Source of the DNA: CAYMKL01 sp964390805
Lineage (GTDB): Bacteria; Chloroflexota; Anaerolineae; VGOG01
NCBI GenBank assembly: GCA_964390805.1
Contig: CAYMKL010000051.1
Coordinates: 1-42,283 of the forward strand
Reading direction: 5' to 3'
Length of the DNA stretch: 42,283 nt
Part shown: positions 23,841 through 32,799 of the stretch, piece after piece
How positions within the stretch are numbered: the first letter of the stretch is position 1
Layout of the letters: the number at the start of each line of letters is the position of its first letter
Notes under the pieces: model-generated
What the model was told of the DNA's origin: nothing
Seen by the model: only the letters and a program-made list of their open reading frames with translations
Databases searched by the model: none
Position numbers and translations under genes: made by a program

Positions 23841-25268
23841 ATGACCTCATACCTGGCCCAGGGCTGGGACGAAACCGTAGACGTAGTGGTTGTCGGCAGC
23901 GGATTCGCCGGGCTGGCGGCGGCGATAGAGGCGAGAAACGCCGGCGCATCGGTGACCATCTTGGAGAAGATGAAAGCCCCTGGAGGCAACTCCATCATCA
24001 GCGATGGCGGGATCGCCGCGGCAGGCACTCCGATGCAGGAAAAGGCGGGAATCGCAGACTCCGCTGAGCTCATGTATGATGACATGCTCAAAGCCGGCCT
24101 GGGCCTCAACCATCCTGCTCTGGCGCGAGAAGTCGCGGAGCGCTCCAACGAGGTCTTCCAATGGACGATTGACTACCTGGGCGTGGAATACCTGGACAGG
24201 GTGGATCAGTTTGGAGGGCACTCCGTGCCTCGCTGCTATACTCCCCTCAACATCTCTGGCGCGACCATCATCAAACGACAACTGGCCAAGGTGCGGGAAC
24301 TTGGAATGGAAGTGCGCACGCAAGTTTACCTTGAGACGATTCTCAGAGACGCTGAAGGCCGTAAGCGAAGCGACGTTTGCGGAGTGCTGGTCCGCGATGG
24401 CTACAACTACCCGAAAGCAGACAGTGGAGTCCCCAGGCGCATCAAGGCTGAGAAGGCGGTGATCCTGGCTACTGGTGGGTTCGGTAACGACGTGGCCTTC
24501 CGGGCGATTCAGGCCCCCCGGCTGACCGAAGAGATAGACACTACCAACAAACAGAGCGCTACTGCTGAGGCTTTGCTGGAGGCTCTGAGAATCGGGGCTA
24601 CTCCTGTGCATCTTTCGTGGATCCAGCTTGGGCCCTGGGCCTCCCCGGATGAGAAGGGGTATGGCGTCGGCCCTGGTTTCGCAGACTACATCGCCTTCCT
24701 ATACGGCATAGTCATAGACCCGACCACGGGCAAGCGATTCGTCAACGAGCTGGCCGACCGCAAGACGGTGGCTGACGCCATCCTGGATGTCGGTCAGCCC
24801 TGCATTGGCATCGCCGACACGAAAGGGGTTGAGCAATCGGGCTGGGAAATCGTCCGCTGTCTGAGAAAGGGCGTAGTGAAAGAATTCGACCGGCTGGAAG
24901 AACTAGCCTCGGCCTACGACCTTTCCGACGATGCACTGAAGGCAACCGTTGAGAGATACAACCAGGGCGTTGGCAGAAGACTGGACCAAGAGTTCGGGAA
25001 ACCCATTCTGCCCGATGCCAGCTCTCTGACCCACCCTCCGTACTATGGGATTCGTCTATGGCCAAAAGTGCACTATACCATGGGCGGGGTTCAGATCGAT
25101 GCCAAGGCCCAGGTAATCGGCCTGAACCAACAACCGATAGAGGGATTGTACGCTGCGGGTGAAGTCGCGGGCGGTGTTCACGGCGCCTGTCGCTTGGGCA
25201 GTTGCGCTATTACCGACTGTCTTGTTTTTGGCCGAATCGCTGGCAGGAATGCTGCCAAATCGCGTTAG
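23841..25268 (+). CDS. FAD-dependent oxidoreductase, fumarate-reductase/flavocytochrome c flavoprotein type
   Basis: A 475-residue flavoprotein. The N-terminal dinucleotide motif is VVVVGSGFAGLAAAIEA, followed by the EKMKAPGGNS loop and SDGGIAAAG typical of the FrdA/FccA group. AVILATGGFGND lies in the middle, and the C-terminal FAD segment is IEGLYAAGEVAGGVHG...GSCAITDCLVFGRIAG. Relatives reduce or oxidise C-C bonds next to carboxylates (fumarate, urocanate, 3-ketosteroids). Here it could act on an enoate formed after loss of an amine (inference). ATG 23841 has an aaaaggagaac site. It heads the second part of the plus-strand gene run and is separated from the ETF genes only by the GxxExxY cassette. 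Confidence 0.87.
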   Translation: MTSYLAQGWDETVDVVVVGSGFAGLAAAIEARNAGASVTILEKMKAPGGNSIISDGGIAAAGTPMQEKAGIADSAELMYDDMLKAGLGLNHPALAREVAERSNEVFQWTIDYLGVEYLDRVDQFGGHSVPRCYTPLNISGATIIKRQLAKVRELGMEVRTQVYLETILRDAEGRKRSDVCGVLVRDGYNYPKADSGVPRRIKAEKAVILATGGFGNDVAFRAIQAPRLTEEIDTTNKQSATAEALLEALRIGATPVHLSWIQLGPWASPDEKGYGVGPGFADYIAFLYGIVIDPTTGKRFVNELADRKTVADAILDVGQPCIGIADTKGVEQSGWEIVRCLRKGVVKEFDRLEELASAYDLSDDALKATVERYNQGVGRRLDQEFGKPILPDASSLTHPPYYGIRLWPKVHYTMGGVQIDAKAQVIGLNQQPIEGLYAAGEVAGGVHGACRLGSCAITDCLVFGRIAGRNAAKSR

Positions 25269-25302
25269 GCTTATGCCAGATTAGAGAAAGGAGATGTGAG
25301 GC

Positions 25303-26721
25303 ATGAAGCCGTCTGTCCAGGTATTAAACGATAAGGAGCTGTGGGATGTTCATTGTGCATCCCTCGACACGTTGGAGAACGTGGGGGTTGATGTGCACGA
25401 TGAGAAGGCGCGAGAGGCTTTGCTTGGGATCGGGGCCATAGCTGGCAGTTCGCAGCGGGTGCGTATCCCAGCACGATTGGTCAAGGTCGCGTTGAACAAG
25501 TGCGCTCCAGTGGTGCTTCTCCACGGACGGGAGGGCCTTCCGCCGCTGCGGATCGGAGGAAGTCGGGTGCACTACGGCACCTGTGGCTACCCTACCACCG
25601 TGTTGGACTGGCACACCGGAGAATTTCGAGACGCTCGCCTGAGCGATCTCGAAGAAGCCGCTCGCCTGACCGATGTGTTAGACAACATTGATTTCATCAT
25701 GCCCCCGTTGTCGCCCGAAGACGTTCCTGAGGAACTCGTGGATCGCTATCAATGGCTGGCCTGTCTGCTCAACACCCGAAAGCCCATCGTCAATCAGTGC
25801 TACGACGCAGCCGGATTCCGTGACCTGGTCGCTATGGCCTCGGAGCTGGCGGGCGGGCTGGACAACCTGTGCCGTGAGCCGTTCGTCTGTCCTCTGGTAT
25901 GCATCACCAGCCCGCTCACGCTGCGCCGCGACGCCTGCGAGGTCATCATGGGGAGCGCGGAACTCTCCCTCCCCTTGTTTGTCCTGGGCGGGCCAATGGC
26001 GGGGGCCACTGCGCCTTCGACGTTGGCTGGCTCGCTGACGATAGCCAATGCTGAAGTCCTGGCGGCGATTGTGCTGGCCAAGGCGGTCAATGAATCGGCG
26101 CCGTTCATCTACGCCAGTTGGGCTCGCACCCTGGATATGAAGTACGGCAACGTGGCCCTGGGCGCGCCAGAGTTTGCCACCCTGCGGGTGGGGGCGACCC
26201 AGTTGGCAAAGATGTATGGCTTGCCATGTGGGGGAGGCGGTCTGTTGACGGATTCCAACTTGCCCGACGCCCAGGCCGGGTACGAGAAGCTGGGGACGGC
26301 CCTGCTCCCCGCCCTGGCCGGTCTGAACATGATCTGCGGCGCGGCTGCCTATGGTGCTGAGTTGGTCCTGACGCTGGAAGGCTATGTCATTGATGATGAA
26401 GTGGTTGGCTGGGTCAAGCGCGTGTTGGCCGGTTTTGCCGTTGACGAGGATCGCCTGGCTCTCGATCTCATCGCTGCCCAGGGGCCGGGCGGGCTGTTCA
26501 TCCACGAAGATCACACCCTGCGCCATTTCCGCCAGGAGATGTGGATCCCCACCCTCTCGGATCGCATCGGCACCATCGGCTGGCGGGAACAGGGTGAGCT
26601 CGGTGTTCGAGCCCGGGCGCGGGAATTGGTCAGAGAGAAGCTTAACCAATATCAACCGCTCTCTCTGCCGGAGGGCATGGCGCAGCGACTTCAGGCGATC
26701 ATTGACCGCAACATGAATTAG
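25303..26721 (+). CDS. Second MttB-family corrinoid methyltransferase, non-pyrrolysine
   Basis: A 472-residue MttB superfamily protein. It starts with LNDKELWDVHCASLDTLENVGVDVHDEKA, has HYGTCGYPTTVLDWHTGE and LDNIDFIM, and carries the GGPMAGATAPSTLAGSLTIANAEVLAAI core like the 15903 protein. It is shorter at the N-terminus and clearly diverged, so the two probably differ in substrate. No internal UAG is present. It has no dedicated corrinoid gene nearby; it would have to use the protein encoded at 11127 or one elsewhere. The ribosome-binding site is aaaggag before ATG 25303. Confidence 0.9.
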   Translation: MKPSVQVLNDKELWDVHCASLDTLENVGVDVHDEKAREALLGIGAIAGSSQRVRIPARLVKVALNKCAPVVLLHGREGLPPLRIGGSRVHYGTCGYPTTVLDWHTGEFRDARLSDLEEAARLTDVLDNIDFIMPPLSPEDVPEELVDRYQWLACLLNTRKPIVNQCYDAAGFRDLVAMASELAGGLDNLCREPFVCPLVCITSPLTLRRDACEVIMGSAELSLPLFVLGGPMAGATAPSTLAGSLTIANAEVLAAIVLAKAVNESAPFIYASWARTLDMKYGNVALGAPEFATLRVGATQLAKMYGLPCGGGGLLTDSNLPDAQAGYEKLGTALLPALAGLNMICGAAAYGAELVLTLEGYVIDDEVVGWVKRVLAGFAVDEDRLALDLIAAQGPGGLFIHEDHTLRHFRQEMWIPTLSDRIGTIGWREQGELGVRARARELVREKLNQYQPLSLPEGMAQRLQAIIDRNMN

Positions 26722-26742
26722 ACATAAAAAAGGAGGCAGATC

Positions 26743-28131
26743 ATGGAAACCTGGGTCACAAAAGAGCTTGCCACCTATGCAGTGGAGACGAAGTTCGAGG
26801 ACTATCCGAAAGAGGTCATTGACAGGGTGAAGGTCCTCATCCTAGATAGCATCGGATGTATGTTCGGCGGCTGTCAGACCAATCTTGGAAAGGCGATTGT
26901 GACGCCCATCAAAAGCATGGGAGGCAGTGAGGAGGCGACCATCGTCGGCGGCGGGGCCAAAGTGCCGACCATACAGGCGGCTTTTGTCAATGGAACCACC
27001 GCCAACGCTCTGGACTACGACGACACGTTGCTCGGCATCGGCCATCCTGGGGCATCCATCATCCCTGCTGCGCTGGCTATTGGCGAATGGACGAATGCGT
27101 CTGGCAGGGATGTCCTCAACGCGATTCTGATTGGGTATGACGTCGGCGACCGAATTGGGTTGGCGATACAGCCAAGCTACGAGAGGCTTCAGAACGTGTG
27201 GGGGGTGGGCACCTGGCAGACCTTCAGCGCCGTCGTCGCGGCGGCGAAGGTTCTGAATCTGGATCTGAAACAGACCTTGAATGCCTATGGCGTAGCAGGC
27301 GCCACCGCGCCGCTTCCCAACACGCAGAAGTGGGGCTGGGCCATAGAAGAGCGGCCGATTCACTGGGTGAAAGAGCCGACGGGATGGCCCTGCTGGACCG
27401 GCACGACGGCGGCTGTACTGGCATACAACGGTTTCGTCGGCAACAACTATATTCTCGATGGCGACAACGGCTTCTGGATCATGGCCGGCTCTGACCAGTG
27501 CGACTACGACAAGATGACCGAGGGCCTGGGAAGCGAATACGAGGTGGTGAACAACATCGCCATCAAGCCCTATTCGTCGTGCAGATGGCAGCACGCGACC
27601 CTGGATTGCGTCAGGCAACTGAAGCACGAGCATGGTCTGAAGCCGGAAGACGTGAAGGAAGTGTTGATCCACTCCTTTGCCTGGGTGAAAACCCATGAGC
27701 TCTACGGCCCGTCGGACATGGTGGACGCCCAATTCTGCATCCCCTACACGGTGACTGTGGTCTTGCTGGGTCACCACCCCGGCCCGGCCTGGTACACTGA
27801 CGAAAACCTGAAGAGCGAAGAGATCCTGAAGCTGTCGAAAAGGGTGAGGGTAGAAGTGGATACAGAGCTGGACAAGGCGTATTTCGAAAAGGATCAACTA
27901 TCCGCCAGGGTGGAGATCACCACGGAGAGCGGGAGGAAGTTCGAGACGTTTGTAGGCATTCCGACCGGCGATCCCCGCAATCCTCTGACCCAACAGGAGA
28001 TAGAGAGCAAATTCAGGAATCAGGCCTTGTATTCTCTATCAAAGCAGGAGGTCGAGGAGGTCATCAGGCAGATATACGATTTCGAGAACCTCGACGACGT
28101 ATCAGACTTGATGTCGTCTCTGGCAGGCTAG
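26743..28131 (+). CDS. MmgE/PrpD family protein
   Basis: A 462-residue protein of the MmgE/PrpD family, which includes 2-methylcitrate dehydratase, cis-aconitate decarboxylase and many uncharacterised catabolic enzymes. The N-terminus is typical: VIDRVKVLILDSIGCMFGG, followed by FVNGTTANALDYDDTLLGIGHPG. IKPYSSCRWQHATLDC carries the family KPYSSCR-type motif. In this setting it may dehydrate or isomerise a carboxylate (inference). The start ATG 26743 has an aaaggaggcag site. Confidence 0.87.
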   Translation: METWVTKELATYAVETKFEDYPKEVIDRVKVLILDSIGCMFGGCQTNLGKAIVTPIKSMGGSEEATIVGGGAKVPTIQAAFVNGTTANALDYDDTLLGIGHPGASIIPAALAIGEWTNASGRDVLNAILIGYDVGDRIGLAIQPSYERLQNVWGVGTWQTFSAVVAAAKVLNLDLKQTLNAYGVAGATAPLPNTQKWGWAIEERPIHWVKEPTGWPCWTGTTAAVLAYNGFVGNNYILDGDNGFWIMAGSDQCDYDKMTEGLGSEYEVVNNIAIKPYSSCRWQHATLDCVRQLKHEHGLKPEDVKEVLIHSFAWVKTHELYGPSDMVDAQFCIPYTVTVVLLGHHPGPAWYTDENLKSEEILKLSKRVRVEVDTELDKAYFEKDQLSARVEITTESGRKFETFVGIPTGDPRNPLTQQEIESKFRNQALYSLSKQEVEEVIRQIYDFENLDDVSDLMSSLAG

Positions 28132-28166
28132 CCTGAGCGATTGAAGCGCTCAAGAGGATGTGTGTG

Positions 28167-29333
28167 ATGGCATTTGCCATTGATGAGAGGTTCTTGACTC
28201 AGACTTTGGTTGATTTGGTGCAGATTGATTCGCGCAACCCATCGCTGGCGCCTGATGGGCCAGGCGAAGCGGCCATTGGGGAGTACATAGCTGACACACT
28301 AACAAAGCTGGGACTGGATGTAACCACGCACGAATTGGAGTTTGACCGGGTGAATGTCGTTGGCATATTGAAGGGAGTGGGCGGTGGTCGTTCCCTTCTT
28401 CTCAATGGCCACACAGATACCGTTGGTGTCAAGGGGCTGGAAGAACCGTTTTCTGGCACAATTCGTGATGGCAAGTTGTACGGTCGTGGCAGCCAGGATA
28501 TGAAGGGAAGCCTGGCAGCGATGATGGCGGCGGTAAAGGCATTGGTTGACGCGAAAATCTCGCTGGTAGGCGATGTGATGATAACGGCAGTTGCTGATGA
28601 GGAATATGTCAGCATCGGCACGGCAGATATTGTGAAACATTACACGGCCGACGCGGCGATCGTAACTGAACCAACAGATCTGGCGATCTGTCGGGCGCAT
28701 CGTGGCTTCATTTGGTACGAAGTGGAGACCATTGGCCGAGCTGCGCATGGAAGTCGTTACGATGAAGGGATTGATGCCAATATGCGCATGGGGCGCTTTC
28801 TGGCCGAGCTGGACAAGTTGGAGAAAGCGTTGCGCAATAGCGACAGCCGTCCACCCCACCCACTAGCGGGGCCGCCATCCTTGCATGCATCCATCATCAA
28901 AGGTGGCACGGAAATGAGCATCTACTCCGATCATTGCCTGTTGCAGGTCGAACGGCGCACTACTCCTGATGAATCGGAACCTCAGGTAACTCAAGAGTTG
29001 CAGGACATCATTGACAAACTGGCCACGGAAGATCCCACCTTCAGGGCTACTGTCAAACCGTACGTCGAACGTTCGCCCTTTGAGATTGAAGCAAGTGCCG
29101 ACATCGTACGCACCGCCGAGGCAGCCGTCACCAGGCGGCTTGGCAAGGCTCCGGCGCATACTGGCGCTTCTTTCTGGACAGATGCCGCTCTTCTGGCTGC
29201 CGCTGGGATCGAGACGATTCTGCTGGGTCCGGTGGGCCACGGCTTACACTCCGCCGAGGAGTGGGTTGATTTGTCTTCAGTCCTAGACCTGGCTCACATC
29301 TTGGCGGAAACATCTGTAGATTTCTGCCGTTGA
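28167..29333 (+). CDS. M20 family amidohydrolase/deacetylase (ArgE/DapE type)
   Basis: A 388-residue zinc hydrolase. Metal and catalytic residues are in place: His-x-Asp in LLLNGHTDTVGV, Asp in GRGSQDMKGSLAAM, Glu-Glu in TAVADEEYVSIG, a later VTEPTDLAICRAHRG strand and the C-terminal His of GPVGHGLHSAEEW. Family members remove acyl groups from amino acids or cleave small peptides. ATG 28167 is favoured because the agagga site ends at 28158, though ATG 28158 in the same frame is possible. It probably trims the N-acyl or amide part of the imported substrate (inference). Confidence 0.88.
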   Translation: MAFAIDERFLTQTLVDLVQIDSRNPSLAPDGPGEAAIGEYIADTLTKLGLDVTTHELEFDRVNVVGILKGVGGGRSLLLNGHTDTVGVKGLEEPFSGTIRDGKLYGRGSQDMKGSLAAMMAAVKALVDAKISLVGDVMITAVADEEYVSIGTADIVKHYTADAAIVTEPTDLAICRAHRGFIWYEVETIGRAAHGSRYDEGIDANMRMGRFLAELDKLEKALRNSDSRPPHPLAGPPSLHASIIKGGTEMSIYSDHCLLQVERRTTPDESEPQVTQELQDIIDKLATEDPTFRATVKPYVERSPFEIEASADIVRTAEAAVTRRLGKAPAHTGASFWTDAALLAAAGIETILLGPVGHGLHSAEEWVDLSSVLDLAHILAETSVDFCR

Positions 29334-29360
29334 ATCCAGGATACCGACCAGGGGATGCAC

Positions 29361-30737
29361 ATGACCGGAAGTCAACTGCTACAGTTGCTGGCGGCCCGTG
29401 TCGAGTCCAGCAACCCGCTGAGGGTGGGGCTGATCGGGGCGGGCAGATTTGGAACCATGTTTTTGAGCCAGGCTCGGCGCGTGCAGGGGTTGCACGTGTT
29501 GGGGATCACCGACCTGTCGCTGGAGCGAACTCGTGACGCGCTGCGTCGTGCTGGGTGGCCGCCGGAGCAGTCGGCGGCAACCAGCTTCGCTCAGGCCCTC
29601 CAAACCGGCGCCACCTATCTCACCGACGACGGCGAGTCGCTCATCGAAGCCGATGGTCTGGAGGTTGTTGTTGAGGCCACGGGCAACCCGGCTGCGGGCA
29701 TTCGGTATGCACTGAGGGCGTTTGAGAATGGCCGGCACGTGGTCATGGTCAACGTGGAGGCGGATGCGCTGGCCGGCCCGCTGCTGGCCGAACGCGCTGC
29801 GGCGGCGGGCATAGTCTATAGCCTGGCCTACGGCGACCAGCCGGCCCTGATCTGCGAACTGGTCGAGTGGGCCCGGGCCAATGGCTTTGAGGTTGTTTGC
29901 GCAGGCAAAGGGGCCAGGTATCTGCCCATCTACCACACGTCCACCCCCGATACCGTCTGGGAGTATTATGGCTTCAGTCCAGAGAAGGTCGCGCAAGATG
30001 GTCTTGGCGCCCAGATGTACAATTCTTTTCTCGATGGCACCAAGTCGGCCATTGAAATGGCGGCGGTGGCCAACGCCACTGGCCTGTCGCCTCAGCCGGA
30101 GGGGCTACGCTTTCCGCCCTGTGGGGTTGACGACCTGCCGCACGTTTGTCGGCCTCGCAGCGATGGAGGGCAGCTTGCGCACGTGGGGACGGTGGAGGTG
30201 GTCTCCAGCCTTGAGCGGGACGGGCGACCGGTATACCGCGACCTCCGCCATGGCGTCTATGTCACTCTCAAAGCGCCAAATGACTACGTCAGGCGTTGTT
30301 TCATCGAATACCTGCCGACCGATCCCACCGGCTGGTACGCGGCCATGTACCGACCCTATCATCTGGTTGGCCTGGAGCTGACCACGAGCATCCTGAAAGT
30401 GGGCCTGCGGGGCGAGGCTACGGGGTTCCCTGTTGGGTTCGTTGCTGACGTCGTGGCCACAGCCAAGGGCGATCTGGCTGCGGGTACGTTGTTGGACGGG
30501 GAAGGTGGGTATTGTGCTTATGGTGCGCTGATGCCTGCCGAAGATGCTCTAAAGGCTGGGGCACTGCCAATTGGTTTAGCGCACAACGTGAGGTTGAGAA
30601 ACGCGGTGGCGGCGGGTCAGCCCGTTCGTTGGTCCGACGTCGAATACGACCAGACAGACCCGGTGGTGCGCTTCCGCCGGGAGATGGAGCGGCGCGTGGT
30701 GGGTGATCAATGTCACCCGACCATGTCGGAGGAGTAG
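29361..30737 (+). CDS. NAD(P)-dependent oxidoreductase with C-terminal SAF-like domain
   Basis: A 458-residue homoserine-dehydrogenase-like protein. The Rossmann motif is VGLIGAGRFGTMFLSQ, followed by VVVEATGNPAAGIRYALRAFENGRHVVMVN. The C-terminal part (about residue 350 on) reads VVATAKGDLAAGTLLDGEGGYCAYG and LPIGLAHNVRLRNAVAAGQPV, a SAF/antifreeze-type module found in this protein family and in some sugar-acid enzymes. The exact reaction is not known to me. ATG 29361 is taken because aggggat precedes it; ATG 29355 lacks a spaced site. It is the last gene before a bidirectional terminator. Confidence 0.8.
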   Translation: MTGSQLLQLLAARVESSNPLRVGLIGAGRFGTMFLSQARRVQGLHVLGITDLSLERTRDALRRAGWPPEQSAATSFAQALQTGATYLTDDGESLIEADGLEVVVEATGNPAAGIRYALRAFENGRHVVMVNVEADALAGPLLAERAAAAGIVYSLAYGDQPALICELVEWARANGFEVVCAGKGARYLPIYHTSTPDTVWEYYGFSPEKVAQDGLGAQMYNSFLDGTKSAIEMAAVANATGLSPQPEGLRFPPCGVDDLPHVCRPRSDGGQLAHVGTVEVVSSLERDGRPVYRDLRHGVYVTLKAPNDYVRRCFIEYLPTDPTGWYAAMYRPYHLVGLELTTSILKVGLRGEATGFPVGFVADVVATAKGDLAAGTLLDGEGGYCAYGALMPAEDALKAGALPIGLAHNVRLRNAVAAGQPVRWSDVEYDQTDPVVRFRREMERRVVGDQCHPTMSEE

Positions 30738-30764
30738 TGCTGGCGAGAGGCAAAGGAAACCGAA

Positions 30765-30805
30765 AAAAGCGCCCTGGCTTGGTCACTGACTAGCCGGGCG
30801 CTTTT
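30765..30805. terminator. Bidirectional intrinsic terminator
   Basis: Arms aaaagcgccctggct (30765-30779) and agccgggcgctttt (30792-30805) form a GC-rich stem with one bulge. The run of A on the left and T on the right make it work for both the plus-strand operon and the converging toxin-antitoxin genes. Confidence 0.8.
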
Positions 30806-30847
30806 CAGTTAGTTGGCCTGGTTCACAGACCCCTACCCCTCACCTAG

Positions 30848-31221
30848 TCATAAGCATCCAAACTCGTCTAACTTCACCCGAACAAACTCCAGAAACTCCC
30901 GCAGAGCGTCTTCCGGGTCATCACTGATGTAGCTCTCTTCTATCTGATGTTCATCACCGTCGTGAAAATGCTTGGGGAAAGTCGCTATTTGGGGGTGGTC
31001 CGGAGCGTTGTCGTGACGATAGATCAGTCCCCTTTTCGCTCTCTGTTCCCAATGAAGGGAGTACCGGGACTGAAGCGGATTCATCCACACGTCAACGAAG
31101 GTGTCATCGCGCAACTCCAAGCGTAGCTTGGTGGGTGTATTCGCCGACGACTGAGAAGTTTGCCAGAGACGACTACATCGCTGAACTCGTCCAGGGCTAT
31201 TCGCGCCAGCCGGGTTAGCAT
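30848..31221 (-). pseudogene. DUF6516/TumE-like toxin, frameshifted
   Basis: Reading from ATG 31221, the first 24 residues (MLTRLARIALDEFSDVVVSG and a few more) look like the N-terminus of this toxin family. The frame then shifts, and the rest continues in another frame as NTPTKLRLELRDD, then RYSLHWEQ, RHDNAPDHPQIATFP and HDGDEHQIEE, the family core, ending at 30848. One lost or gained base near 31135-31165 explains the break. Either the toxin is inactivated or this is an assembly error. The start lies 2 bases after the antitoxin stop, the usual coupled order. The family name is from recall of the RYSxHW and DNAPxHP motifs. Confidence 0.65.
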
Positions 31222-31223
31222 TT

Positions 31224-31505
31224 CTATTCCACCTTTTCTTGCATGGCCCTTAAGCGGGAGATGTAAGCCTCCAGGGTCTCCCACTCGATCAGGTCTTCCC
31301 AGGCAGGATGGCTATAGATCTGCTTGGACTTGATTTTCCCTTCTAATCTCGTCGGACTGTCTACCCGGTATCGCTCCTTGAGGTCGGCGATGTCCCACTC
31401 GGCCAGTCGAATCTCATGAGCGAAGAAAGCTGATATGCTGCGCTGCAACAGATCCTCGGCCTGCACGTCTAGTTCTTGGGCAATCGTTTCTAGTTGAATG
31501 GCCAC
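31224..31505 (-). CDS. Probable antitoxin partner of the DUF6516/TumE-like toxin
   Basis: A 93-residue small protein starting at GTG 31505 behind an aggagg site. The N-terminal half (AIQLETIAQELDVQAEDLLQRSISAFFAHEIRLAEWDI) is helical and resembles antitoxin dimerisation/DNA-binding segments. The second half, ERYRVDSPTRLEGKIKSKQIYSHPAWEDLIEWETLE, would contact the toxin. The identification rests on position and size more than on motifs. It has its own promoter (31542-31570). Confidence 0.6.
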   Translation of the reverse strand: MAIQLETIAQELDVQAEDLLQRSISAFFAHEIRLAEWDIADLKERYRVDSPTRLEGKIKSKQIYSHPAWEDLIEWETLEAYISRLRAMQEKVE

Positions 31506-31541
31506 CTGAAATAGTCCTCCTCTCTCCAGTCGTTGCCCATA

Positions 31542-31570
31542 AGTATATCACACTGCGACAGACTTGACAA
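31542..31570 (-). promoter_or_regulatory. Promoter of the toxin-antitoxin pair
   Basis: On the minus strand, -35 TTGTCA (31565-31570), a 17-base spacer and -10 TATACT (31542-31547) give a near-consensus sigma-70 promoter. It starts transcription about 30 bases before the GTG at 31505. Confidence 0.7.
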
Positions 31571-31600
31571 ACAAAGCCCCCGGCCTTCCCACCCAGACCA

Positions 31601-32785
31601 CTAAACTGGCCTATCCAGTGGCTCGAGATGTAGCCTTTTCCCGCTGTAGGGATGCTGGGCTGCAATCTCCTCGTTTAGCTCTACCCCCAGCCCGGGCTTG
31701 GTCGGCGGAATGATGTATCCCTCTTCCCACCTGATGGGCTCCTTCAGGATCTCCGCGTGGAAGCCGCCCCAGGTTTGTATGCCTTCCTGTATCAGGAAAT
31801 TGGGGCTGCAAGTGCTGATTTGAATGTTTGCAGCACCTTCAATAGGCCCACAATACAGGTGGGGTGCGATCTGGGCGTAGTGCGCTTCCGCCATGCCGGC
31901 GATCTTTTTGGCTTCAAGTATCCCCCCGACTCTCCCCAGCGCCATCTGCAGAATGGATGCCGCCTGCTTCCCAAGCAATCGCGCAAACTCATACTTTGTT
32001 GTCAGCCTCTCGCCTGTGGCGATGGGGATGCTGGTCGAGCGGGCAACCCTGGCCATTTCTTCTACGTTTTCCGGCGGCACCGGCTCCTCAAGCCATAGCG
32101 GGTCGTATCTCTCCAGCCGTTTGGCCAGACGGATGGCACTTGAGGTGGTCATCTGACCATGTGTTCCAATGAGCAGGTCGCATTTGACCCCGACAGCCTC
32201 TCGAATGTTCTTTGCGAACTTCTCCGCCCTGTCCAGCGCCTCCAGAGAGAGCTGTCTGGGGTCGAAGGCTGAATAGGGTCCGACAGGGTCAAACTTTACA
32301 GCGGTGAAACCTTGTTCAACATACTCTGCCGCTCTCTCGGCCGCTAAATCCGGGTCACTGTATACGTCTGTTTGGTCTGATTCTTTCGGATAGAGGTAGG
32401 TGTAAGACCTTAGCCTGTCATGAACTCGGCCGCCCAGCAATTCATAGATGGGCTTGTTCAGTTCTTTGCCAATGATGTCCCAACAGGCCAGTTCGATGGC
32501 GCTGAGTACTCCCATTAAGGACGTGTCAGGGCGCTGGGTATAGCCGCTGGAATAGACAATCCGCCACAGCCGTTCTATTTTGAACGGGTCAGAGCCAATG
32601 ACGTGCCGCTCACACACGTCCTCTATCATGAGGGAAACTGTTCTGGGATGAAACGGTACAGAGTAAGCCTCACCAAAACCCTCTACCCCGTTGTCAGTCG
32701 TGAGCTTGATGAAGACCCAGTAAGGTCCTCCGTAGTGGGGTGGTGGATTCTCCACCACATAGGTTCTGACATCGGTGATTTTCAT
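31601..32785 (-). CDS. Mandelate racemase/enolase superfamily sugar-acid dehydratase-like protein
   Basis: A 394-residue enolase-superfamily enzyme. The N-terminal capping domain (MKITDVRTYVVENPP) is followed by the barrel with FTAVKFDP (lysine strand), the metal ligands Asp in CDLLIGTHG, Glu in LWLEEPVPPEN and Glu in IATGERL, and the general-base His in QIAPHLYCGP. Such enzymes abstract the alpha-proton of a carboxylate and eliminate water or isomerise. The start is ATG 32785, with aggtgggg upstream. It follows the Zn-dehydrogenase gene by 14 bases and is last in the minus-strand operon. Confidence 0.87.
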   Translation of the reverse strand: MKITDVRTYVVENPPPHYGGPYWVFIKLTTDNGVEGFGEAYSVPFHPRTVSLMIEDVCERHVIGSDPFKIERLWRIVYSSGYTQRPDTSLMGVLSAIELACWDIIGKELNKPIYELLGGRVHDRLRSYTYLYPKESDQTDVYSDPDLAAERAAEYVEQGFTAVKFDPVGPYSAFDPRQLSLEALDRAEKFAKNIREAVGVKCDLLIGTHGQMTTSSAIRLAKRLERYDPLWLEEPVPPENVEEMARVARSTSIPIATGERLTTKYEFARLLGKQAASILQMALGRVGGILEAKKIAGMAEAHYAQIAPHLYCGPIEGAANIQISTCSPNFLIQEGIQTWGGFHAEILKEPIRWEEGYIIPPTKPGLGVELNEEIAAQHPYSGKRLHLEPLDRPV

Positions 32786-32799
32786 GGGAGCCCCACCTG

